Notes under the pieces: generated by a model | Told to the model about the DNA's origin: nothing | Database searches by the model: none | What the model saw: the letters and a program-made list of their open reading frames with translations, nothing else | Position numbers and translations under genes: made by a program | From: an uncultured Lachnospiraceae bacterium | GTDB taxonomy: Bacteria; Bacillota; Clostridia; Lachnospirales; Lachnospiraceae | Assembly: GCA_944381505.1 (NCBI GenBank) | Contig: CALWLK010000088.1 | Coordinates: forward strand, 104,197-168,196 | Length of the DNA stretch: 64,000 nucleotides | Reading direction: 5' to 3' | Shown: positions 59,501 through 64,000 of the stretch, piece after piece | Layout of the letters: every line of letters starts with the position of its first letter | Position numbering within the stretch: position 1 is the stretch's first letter

Positions 59501-62500
59501 CCGAGTCCGCCTTTAACGAGGCGGGAGTTATGGAATCCTCTGACGGCACCACAGACTACACCGTAGTGCCCTATGCGAGAGAGTACATGACGGCTATCGC
59601 CTTTACCAATGACTCTATCTCGAGGATGGAGGACTTCAGGGTAGAGATGGATATACAGATGTCAAAGGGCAACACTGACCCTGTGGATGAGTCCCACCGA
59701 GGCTTCCACACCATGGACTTCATTCTCAGAGATGATATCTTTGATGAGGCTGTCATTGACAGGATAACCATGACGGATGTGGACGACAAGAATAAGACCA
59801 TAGTCCTTGAGAGGGTGATAGAGGACGATTCTGACAATGTAGTAAAGGGAAAGTATGTAAATAAGCCTTATGAGTACGCTACTCCCGCCACAGCCATGAG
59901 AAAAGACCCTGCGGAGATAAACGAGGACGTAGAGTTCAGACTCATAATAAACGGAGACAGGGTAAACAGCAGGATAATCAGAAGACAGCAGGCGGACAGC
60001 CTTGCTTCTCCCTCCTCACTAAAGCCCGGAGTTTATGAGATCCATGAGGGCGACCTGTTCCTCGGCAGAGAGACCATAATAGCAGAGGCCGGAATGAGGA
60101 ATATATCCGGCATAGTGATAGAGGGCTCGGACTTCCTGCCCATGAGATGGGGAAGGACTCCCAGCGAGACTATATTCGACAATTCCGAGGGAACTACCTA
60201 TACGCCTAATGCTGTGGCTACAGAGGAAAATCCTCTTGAGGAGTCTGTAGTTCTCATAGGAATAAGCGACATAGATCCGGATGACGGACAATATGAGAAT
60301 AACCTGATAGCAGTGCCGAATGCGAACTCTGATGGAGCGAAATCAGACAGGACTGTCTTCGTCACAGCCCGTATGAAAAACCTCCTATATGGACACAGCT
60401 TCGACAAGCTGAATGAGGATATGAACACGGAGGACAAAGGACCCAACCTGAGACATCAGCGCATGGATAAGGACACTGTCATCGTATACATGCCGAAACT
60501 CTTCTTTGACACCACCATAAGCGCGGTGTTTAAGGATGACATATACGATGTGGGAACCTATGAAAAAGATGCTATCGGCCCCGTAAGCCCTATAGAGGCC
60601 AATGTCCTTCGCTTCAGCGACGAGACGGTGGGGGCAAATGTCACAAGGTCGGGAAAGATATGGAACAGCAATCCCCACAAGGGACCTACCGGGTCGTCTC
60701 ACGATCCATATCAAGCCTGCAATGCAAGGAACAGATATCTTGAGAATTCCGTGCTGAGCGTAGGCTATAAAGGCATGGCTGCCTATACCGTGGATTTCAG
60801 GCAGTACCTCAAACCGGCTAAATATATGCTCGATACAGGTACTTCTGAAAACTACGGTACCAGTGACAGCTTACTTTCCACAGGTACGATCCCCGCGGAC
60901 TATAACGCTGCGGCTGTGGTGGAGATGACTCTGGACATGCCGGAGGACAAGTTTGACGCATATTATCTTAAGCTGCGCGCTGCCCTTAAACCCTTTGTGA
61001 GAGAGCTGGAGCTTAACTATAAGGATGGAACCGTAAAGGATGTTCCCGTGTCCAACTGGACAGGAAACGCCTCCCACAATGTAAATATAGGAGAGCTCGG
61101 AGAAGGAAGAGGAGAGACTTCCTACTCCTACAGCATAGAGGCGGATACCGAGGCAGGCGACGAGTGGTGGAGGATAAACCTCGTCGACACAGAGAGGGTG
61201 GACATAAATGACAAGTCCGGAAGCTTCTACTCTACCCCTGATATGGAGGGGATAAACGAAGCCTACGACGCCAGAGACTTTGTGGGCACAGGCTCCGAGG
61301 CAAGGAGAAATCCATTCTACAAGTCTCCCTCGGTAGTGAGCGACGGCGGAAACCTGTCGAGTATCAAGATAACCATGGAGATAAACGAGGATCCCGCAGC
61401 GCCTAATTCCGCCTCCAAGCTCTACGAGATAATCACAGCCGACGAGGGAAGCTGGTACGAGGAGGCTACGGATCCCGTAAATATGGGAGTTGCGGAAAAA
61501 TGGGATGTAAGTGAAAAAGACAGCCATGCGACAGCTCATCAGTACAGCCAGCAGGAGCAGAACTACAGGCATCGCGCTTATCAGAACACGAGACACTCCA
61601 TAGAGATAGCGGGACGTATGACAGGCCTTGGCACAGCGGAGGCAAATGTCACCACAAATATAGAGCTGGGAAATCAGTTCATGATAGTGGATAATGACAG
61701 CCCGAGAGACGTCAAGAGGGACGAGCTTGCTCTGCCCCTTGAGGGAAATATTCCGGATCCGGAGGATCGGGTAACAGAGCTCAGGAAGGAGTTCGGTTCC
61801 TCCGAGCACAGGGAGAGCAGGTGGTCCTATGTGGACTGGTACAGGCACTATACCTGTGGTTATTATCTCATTGTAGGAGGAGCGGCTCATGGCATACGCC
61901 ATAATTTTGAAAAATGGCATGCGGGCCATATCTATGACACTACGGCTGTAGAGGTACTGCCTCCCGCCGTGTTCGTGGATAAGGGCTTGGGCTACAGCGG
62001 AGCGGCAGAAGGAGAGGAGCTTTATGCGCCCCTTGGGACGGCAGCAGGCAACATAAGCATAGATGTGCCTACAGCGGCACAGGCGGGTCTCGGGCCCGTG
62101 GACTACGGCGCTCTGAGAGCCTACGGCATAGGAATCAATCAGAGGAACTTCAACAGGCAGGAGCTGGTAAGCCCGGATAAATTCCCATTACAACTGGAAC
62201 AGTCTTACCCTAACGAGCTCGACGGAGAGTGGCACAGCCCCAGGATAACCCATGTGGACGACGTGGTAGTAAAGGATACCCTCCCTGAGATATCCCGAGA
62301 GGACGGCTGGTACAAGGGCTTCTTCTCAAGATATATAGAGATAGACCCCTCCATGTACCCCTACCTTGCAGAGGTGAGGATAAAGCTGAAGACCCACGAT
62401 ACCTACGATGAGAATGTCCCTGAAAAGGAACTCTCTGAGGAGGAAAAGGATAAGCTGAATTCCATTCTCTACGCAGACGGCAATAGGATTGAGCACGCCG

Positions 62501-64000
62501 TAAACGACGTGAAGCCCTTCCACGGCCCCGGTTGGATAGCGGAGAATGAGAGCGAGAGCATAATGGGTATGCTCGCAGACCTCATAAGCGGAGCGGATGA
62601 GGCGGCAGATCCTGCAAATGACCCCACAGTTCGAGAGATCGTCCTTCCATATCACGAGATAGTGAGAGCGGGTCTTTCCGAGCATGAGCAGAATAACGGG
62701 CGTATCATCTTTAAGTACGAGAACATTGAAAACGACACAGCAATAGGAAATGTCGATACAAACGGCGAGATGAATGACGACAGTTTGAATGATAAGTTCG
62801 AGGCGGAGTTTGACGAGAAGCTCCGGGCCTTCGTCATTACACTCTCAAGGAACGAGTACCCCTACGAGGTGGAGTTCGAGGTGGTAAACCTTAAGGGTAA
62901 CGGAGACTTCACCGACGAGTGGACAGGCGTATATCCCGATGCAGGTATGGTCGACAATACGACTCCGGACTTCTATATTTTCGGAAATGTAAACGAGGTG
63001 CTGGAGCCTTACGCAAGTACAGGTGCAGTCCTTAATAATGCTCCCGAGAGAGTAAACCTCCAGCAGTCGAGGCTCTACTACCACTTTGACGAGGAGTTCG
63101 AGGAGCCAAACACCGAGGGAGCCCTCGCTCTTCCCGTAAAAACGGATGCAGAGGAGGCTCACGAGGAGGCATATAGGGTAATAATACAGAATGGGGACGG
63201 GACTACGACAAAGGGAGGGTTGAGCCTTAACAGCGGCCCTGCATATGCAAACCCCGGCTTTACCTCTATAAATGCCTACGGAACTGTAGCTTACCCCGAG
63301 CTCGGCTTCCTCACAGGTCTGTATAACGGAACAGTCGGTACTTATCAGCACGCCCTCCTCTATGCAAAGAACATAGAGCCGAAGGCCCGTGTGCAGGTTG
63401 AAACTGTGCCCGAAACTGATAACGGTACCAAGGAGGAGGCTCCCAACGGCCCCTACAGCTATATCTACGACTATGGGGAGGACGGCATTACGCCCAACAC
63501 CCTCAAACTTAGGGTATGGGCTACCAATGAGACCACGACCAAGAAGGATAAACTTGCGGGAGAGGGACTCACTGAACTTGAGCCCGTAAACAACATAGTA
63601 GACCCGGGAGCGGTGTACTATGACGAGCTGGACTATGAGAACACCGTGCCCGAGGGCTTCCGTATGAGGAAGTTCCGCATACCTGTAGAGTTCATAAACT
63701 CCGAGGTAAACGACGGACAGTTAAGCAGTCCCTCTGAGGCTCTCAGGGTGCTCGGAAAGAACAAGTTTGTCCTCGACACCCTTACCTTTGACGTTGCAAA
63801 GTCACCTGACCTTACGGCGGAGATGTACGCTGAGGCAGCCACGGCCTGGGAGAGGTATCAGGCTGCGGGAGGAGACGCTCAGGAGGAGGGAGCCGTGACG
63901 TTTCCGCGGCCAGCTCCGGGAGGCCCGGCAGAACCTGTTGGGAGCCAAGGAGAAACGGGTCTGTGTGTCTCGAACCCGATGGAAACCGGCACGAAGCCGG
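47503..64000 (+). CDS. Giant secreted modular surface protein (3' end beyond the window)
   Basis: A single frame runs from ATG 47503 to the last base without a stop: 5499 codons and still open. GGGGAG lies 5 bp before the ATG. Residues 1-32 form a signal peptide (KLKRHLAGALVASMLMQ, cleavage near TALAS). A short folded region (about 80-190) precedes an Asp/Glu/Ser/Gly-rich low-complexity stretch (about 195-566) with an in-frame G10 tract at codons 245-248. From about residue 640 the protein is rich in beta-type sequence and has degenerate modules of about 265-315 residues that begin with an Arg-x-Gly/Lys-Asn-like phrase (FYLRNYKDA, FYARNKEDS, FRIKLGNKSE) and contain GIYI/GIYL and EIVGTAY. Cys is rare. 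I recognise no named domain; an adhesin or stalk role is inference. The last ~100 bases differ in composition. Confidence 0.85.
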   Translation, partial: MKNTYIAGKLKRHLAGALVASMLMQDITALASNIDLKNLFVRESSDIESMASDSEGKARNSSAKKNTKTVSGRASSKAPEMRAEFGEMTGGQVTVDGLPNAITMNKKAVASGPIRINSLENSGLDHISGVSLHVDLPYIVKDSEGNILSVYGEPDSIEQSGYELLGGLEISYDISEPFVAWDPKDSEEYYENNTPTDLDIASYLIESEEEELLDDEIEEEEVSDMDKADPEEDSQGAGDEEDSNPMGGGQNNNGSQGSHESEGDDVTTPDESEDDVTAGADTENGDSEGADTDDSVEGGSDTEGSETENTDTDDSDNDNSGSEEDSESSNSDDKNNSETENGGNENSSESSENIGNESESDNSTKPDTGSESPDSSDKESGDTGSGNSDRSSSENSDSGSDSGLNSSSGGDSDSIEAFAVSGDSVSGLLYDDRSVASAFFVASADSHAEAVKETSGDTDESKEKETNSSEDSTAAGNRVDNTVDDSDTDEGSKYEQNETESDDKNHNNTGDTDSSVVKPEDPAVDHEQADGSAEAPEAFEEPSANDKEASDENEDADEAVETEKEGYKYDFGNSMVVVAEDYDPYGLGMCTPEDIFTGAAIRSETPNISLMGAAEKTGPGTDNSAKVASESTAAENEKESDDSADGAEDNRRRLSVLEADTDPVSYLWPNEAQMIDSGYESGDQYWRGYTMVRYEGNLEPHQNPSINVSFKFWTVDGMSIPEGTPATAYAWIHYLSYENSDGSTYDAKDEGLWAYYKDHVWTSDGSYTFIYTNLDWQFSFETGNGTKDENDKAQGRGTEAEPVITWQKNNYSSHKIVVRNTSGLVKNEDTGEFYLPENPDEWAQNDAVLNDIYFDINNLNNTQLYSLNRYIYVDDDETSSPSIVPNPDYSGTDPNIDGHFTGVWGANNLYNLDYDPAKYDTTGGMLVLDVTGIPEEIGDGEDPEKMIEAGARILPYHIRGRNEVYLYDFDVDIEPPHLDPKWNDDAPEGYESGCSEKTYRVFIPHAVSIGTDENPLNITTIGTLYFGPDNEEDMEGHNIGLYRWSLFDNGEDGSNEVYYYSPAYKVTSEKTVSAEQGYIGKEISYSVKAEFDPAEEVTDTENPDYGPGFPYGREELPPLYRPHLNDTLPEHFDLTSLDIRVDKGGEYDAMSAEEFISKWFGGKDPLMGTGVVPDDEFNKEYPILQYKVGINQWKDIHDPVPEKIDDGNEWIFRLDYTKAMERLADYAEHHTIRINYKYYISCADDYPDTIIINGKSRVAGERKNIVEGEWIQLIYDEKGNPDILEDRVGQFPIYRPDNLDRYLKDEAEVDKAFEKSDVRGELWAKYTDEYEEETVFSDDDPLIIPTMSEKGSYVFYLRNYKDAEAYNLISTVTLPGKVRLGSAEVDGFVARGFFVNPDILKMGDPQYERDENGSIIYDAETDEPIELPILTIKGTKEITDEDGTPTGKYEDTELSFTRTEIFEGLNADPEDPDDPKQGLDGSIYRDDSHKEYGKEGIYFMLEDESGRKTSLGEYIGKLTGFVLEFGTVYRKAILEDGKNDGLTEEEIAACKGQESQCIEIVGKSMYDSTNVGNVHTGIEGWKDRFFNEPKEDPQYIYENDDDATLIYEQVRSIYSELDSKRIDESGVTTDPLTLNVPIVDPNGYLLKIRNEENDENYNVNIKVTIPDKAKNEEPTENGETLPDNDAFITEGIYISHAIFEMGNPEEDFFILTGYGTDEGVESGSAGTEGELPNITISLESLKVGDAGEEGSENSIYNGDIYAPTDIGYPTEANRTGGIYIKLRERDGEPTALGRKLGKLAAMELNYERIFEAHVLEGEAGNQDDQVIEFVGTAYFEHSATAKSETTIKGATILQASEKTKRNLFNLFGLLKSSDSASAKANEDVPFHTDEATLVFKNIKSVEGELRSKRIRTDIITGETDVIIDPTELEVPVGQWHSYLFYARNKEDSINRNVNFDIDIPFRNESLEEGREGMPTDGFLTQGIYLTPDIERRGEKGEEFLILKGTRAVTEGEGDEAAERLVETEIVISWDELKNGSGTYGSCILHPGDSGYPEEQNRVGGIYIRLLEADGTPTNLGKALGDRLTGIELNFETFEKKSVLEATASDADKDYGIAQDQVLMEIVGTAYESQRAESPVDTKVLGFTGRENAYKLPTVAHDTAALKFALAAPHFEALTGYEKVKGEGPYLGETVLSHRVNVPYSDRYFYEARLGNASDMVMEDGRAYFAFDVVDSDTQRSKDEEYEGEWTGFMADSLYIDSESFKNEDGTQKAALVGVDIYTVDQHDDLYPQKTIPGDDIDPKLTLTAAELEKYKSGDGGSISVNFADVDGLKDEDGALIPVSAVVVRVANVINSLGSDETHINNSNQYPEMVQASPDTEMLRIRIYGKSNVYERNLELINRFESRAPEGADGTVNKKTAVDRGDLVTIPYPFSGLGYFSDPNYIPDYPTGVKMIFTEAFPELSMNVATVRPEMTVGSTSVQTDYPIYYPAGGWRPGWPNYSGAYHTYSRRNTMQLSEVKMPVTLVSAMVTDPISEDVSDLEPAVYRTTMQARLNTDTGNPEGFLLDRLLVPVNTGEFRDLYGHITEIRLIGVDKSDEETVLSIPAETLFGDIAGNEITVTPEGAETVLDPSSNRGILKLVTEEDGTFAANGAYTKQRDTLKYQLERADWEKLEGAPSVITKVEVHFDRMKRNLKEESLFNIDHYGHMTFGGSYELRSELFVDRLHMAVQRTENGTNPISAVSKNYDDAGVHYLGHNEGTDYGMPSVSMNSSVQNYTYWASAPLTRPVYPAHGYGADDPRSFVAHNQETAYYNVLDPVINVDADAYYVMHEAPEGEPAGSNQHADTIYTPYNNAEKSFHVRLGSSDSRSYVITGDVLLEMPVELTERTGVGITEKGWLFDDLFIPKENFDKLLFDFEKEAGTDGFSKIDFIEFYDTDSVAGAEAGAEIEGGNKISLTSDEIFASGGSKVPGSEYGEKGDKKLSNFLGNDGLRISTEDLKKINPEFGELRYVKIRLHGLQKETYFDTENVNSNKPNTPIDNEDPLASPSDVAETAAFSLELNGRTNCFTEQNAPLTLKVQASKPSHWNFATNAETGVSKGNVANANIHILPPAPTAGISVQFEDERLEIDKKLTSDNVNNYSLSWRANLVAPLGNLHDLADYDRFMQSYKAVIGNDYAYYYNKDLALNNRYMSMSDLEDPYYTVRPEELAGDKAFIVTAIGLAPELADYGEGVKIRVNYTDGSYKEYETAEIEKIISGAVSAGRTAAISVDTDMKDGKRVEDVVVSYDSIPGDESGENYRDKFNYTDYSYGSYNGNHTTWLIIEGISPTYNDSDVSANTTNDGQSISATVIGRVDNWNDFIPDYDPASPSTAKNRISTSLYKASMTPRKPYPYTTVFSQSGDNSESQDKGTKDTGMGSDARYIVTVGNGNDSSTGYSRIYNGYLSAEIPVDESPSKVVGGFKLTDIKSDSYLIDRMTRLYAATGSDAAPQMRVELDRILIKGFAHEGSRGSSEILIQRIRDDGEPVYPNDTEHLNGRIAGYELLYKAPGESSFVNEGEVGTDKLFNITEDTDSPYGYDITLNITRDIWQAYGDTELLHPERVSIRTEYYDSYREGVNYDTDAANKYNRGVIYFEGTPDGYMYTETGATINLLTLNAEWLENYEPVDAEGTDIGFKTVKADSYAYLRLSPSDPILGMTAVKTYDDTIEAGNEEKVAESPDAHEDEEKVTLPYENKTDTFFRIKLGNKSESGMSAPRLNVKLPMNSETPPTEIREESYAGFELYGIYLDNALIGEDGLTELTEIIITDKRGAGAQGEAVDEYKYSISGEALAELLKNKTADGGVYIDYKAWYEDGITPEILYPSNIEFRFATFPGSVELDGEEAGEVRLYGNIKRYGDRETHQEVFSSAAINNPENVVRRTDYSLRQVVTETKPGNGFWADASFIDFVAGTDNPIGSNDGLDAYDYAGFEVEEPKPLLNATAKYYNRAVSKAANTAITKALFGTIPPESAFNEAGVMESSDGTTDYTVVPYAREYMTAIAFTNDSISRMEDFRVEMDIQMSKGNTDPVDESHRGFHTMDFILRDDIFDEAVIDRITMTDVDDKNKTIVLERVIEDDSDNVVKGKYVNKPYEYATPATAMRKDPAEINEDVEFRLIINGDRVNSRIIRRQQADSLASPSSLKPGVYEIHEGDLFLGRETIIAEAGMRNISGIVIEGSDFLPMRWGRTPSETIFDNSEGTTYTPNAVATEENPLEESVVLIGISDIDPDDGQYENNLIAVPNANSDGAKSDRTVFVTARMKNLLYGHSFDKLNEDMNTEDKGPNLRHQRMDKDTVIVYMPKLFFDTTISAVFKDDIYDVGTYEKDAIGPVSPIEANVLRFSDETVGANVTRSGKIWNSNPHKGPTGSSHDPYQACNARNRYLENSVLSVGYKGMAAYTVDFRQYLKPAKYMLDTGTSENYGTSDSLLSTGTIPADYNAAAVVEMTLDMPEDKFDAYYLKLRAALKPFVRELELNYKDGTVKDVPVSNWTGNASHNVNIGELGEGRGETSYSYSIEADTEAGDEWWRINLVDTERVDINDKSGSFYSTPDMEGINEAYDARDFVGTGSEARRNPFYKSPSVVSDGGNLSSIKITMEINEDPAAPNSASKLYEIITADEGSWYEEATDPVNMGVAEKWDVSEKDSHATAHQYSQQEQNYRHRAYQNTRHSIEIAGRMTGLGTAEANVTTNIELGNQFMIVDNDSPRDVKRDELALPLEGNIPDPEDRVTELRKEFGSSEHRESRWSYVDWYRHYTCGYYLIVGGAAHGIRHNFEKWHAGHIYDTTAVEVLPPAVFVDKGLGYSGAAEGEELYAPLGTAAGNISIDVPTAAQAGLGPVDYGALRAYGIGINQRNFNRQELVSPDKFPLQLEQSYPNELDGEWHSPRITHVDDVVVKDTLPEISREDGWYKGFFSRYIEIDPSMYPYLAEVRIKLKTHDTYDENVPEKELSEEEKDKLNSILYADGNRIEHAVNDVKPFHGPGWIAENESESIMGMLADLISGADEAADPANDPTVREIVLPYHEIVRAGLSEHEQNNGRIIFKYENIENDTAIGNVDTNGEMNDDSLNDKFEAEFDEKLRAFVITLSRNEYPYEVEFEVVNLKGNGDFTDEWTGVYPDAGMVDNTTPDFYIFGNVNEVLEPYASTGAVLNNAPERVNLQQSRLYYHFDEEFEEPNTEGALALPVKTDAEEAHEEAYRVIIQNGDGTTTKGGLSLNSGPAYANPGFTSINAYGTVAYPELGFLTGLYNGTVGTYQHALLYAKNIEPKARVQVETVPETDNGTKEEAPNGPYSYIYDYGEDGITPNTLKLRVWATNETTTKKDKLAGEGLTELEPVNNIVDPGAVYYDELDYENTVPEGFRMRKFRIPVEFINSEVNDGQLSSPSEALRVLGKNKFVLDTLTFDVAKSPDLTAEMYAEAATAWERYQAAGGDAQEEGAVTFPRPAPGGPAEPVGSQGETGLCVSNPMETGTKP
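48240..48249 (+). repeat. G10 homopolymer inside the giant gene
   Basis: Ten consecutive G, in frame (the last base of ATG plus three GGG codons), 738 bp after the start codon. In the present length the frame continues; a change of one base would stop translation early. Such tracts are classic slipped-strand phase-variation sites. Confidence 0.85.
51550..54060 (+). repeat. Three clearest protein-level repeat modules of the giant protein
   Basis: Modules start near 51553, 52429 and 53314 (spacing about 291 and 295 codons). Each has an opening strand (SYVFYLRN, GYLLKIRN, SYLFYARN), a middle GIYI/GIYL or GFFV strand, an ILxGxxxxTE-like strand, a GGIYIxLxExDGxPTxLGxxLG motif and EFVGTAY or EIVGTAY. 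DNA identity between modules is low, so they are old duplications. Weaker copies begin near 54109, 56059, 57754, 58699 and 59587. Confidence 0.7.

Noticed and set aside
47503-64000. Many long minus-strand open frames opposite the giant gene
   Set aside because: They are shadows of a GC-skewed, purine-rich coding strand. They lack ribosome sites and read as low-complexity or Cys/Ser/Pro-rich protein, while the + frame is continuous.

Overview
The window reads as a chromosomal segment of a Gram-positive anaerobe of class Clostridia, perhaps Lachnospiraceae or a neighbouring family; I cannot place it further. The signs are an HrcA/CIRCE-controlled hrcA-grpE-dnaK-dnaJ operon, a mraZ-led division cluster, strong AGG/AGA (Arg) and ATA (Ile) codon use, purine-rich Shine-Dalgarno sites, TTGACA/TATAAT promoters, HemW, a large 2-hydroxyacyl-CoA-dehydratase-activase-type protein and very large secreted surface proteins. 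Almost all genes are on the + strand.

Layout. 1-4371: the end of an MMPL/RND-type membrane protein, an overlapping exported helical protein, and a secreted 3D-domain protein. 4637-6506: hemW and a TlpA-like thioredoxin lipoprotein. 6661-11633: the class I heat-shock operon behind a CIRCE operator. 11648-12529: lgt. 12530-15600: a foreign, decayed defence island holding an intact AbiEi-type antitoxin, a 40-codon stump of its AbiEii toxin, and fragments of a DUF262/DUF1524 (GmrSD-like) nuclease and a type III restriction Res subunit. 15616-16713: ychF. 16956-27148: division and cell-wall cluster mraZ-rsmH-ftsL-pbp-mraY-murD-ftsW-ftsQ-ftsZ. 27251-30967: class I ribonucleotide reductase nrdA-nrdB. 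31035-33402: yggS, a PHP-family phosphatase and an ATC-hydrolase-like protein. 33539-33612: tRNA-Arg(ACG). 33886-36717: threonine aldolase and recJ. 36823-38481: secreted LRR protein. 38617-41090: a 74-residue ORF, then thyA-folA-alkD-like. 41121-42756: divergent bioY and birA with two matching operators. 42890-47254: the 1454-residue activase protein. 47503-64000: one reading frame that stays open for 5499 codons to the window edge and encodes a giant, signal-peptide-bearing, modular surface protein.

How the parts work together. The housekeeping blocks are folding and heat shock, peptidoglycan synthesis and septation, dNTP supply (nrdAB, thyA, folA) and biotin uptake with ligation. Control is visible in the DNA: CIRCE before hrcA, four 10-bp-phased GTG repeats before mraZ, two AGTAAACT-N14-(A/G)GTTTACT palindromes between bioY and birA, and a 10-bp dyad between the activase gene and the giant gene. 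Two dNTP genes, nrdB and thyA, share an odd arrangement in which the Shine-Dalgarno is separated from the start codon by a small hairpin.

The least explained items are the giant surface protein with its in-frame G10 tract and ~290-residue internal modules, the hairpin-bridged ribosome sites, and the defence-island remnant with an orphan antitoxin. All product names rest on motif recognition by eye; no database search was run.
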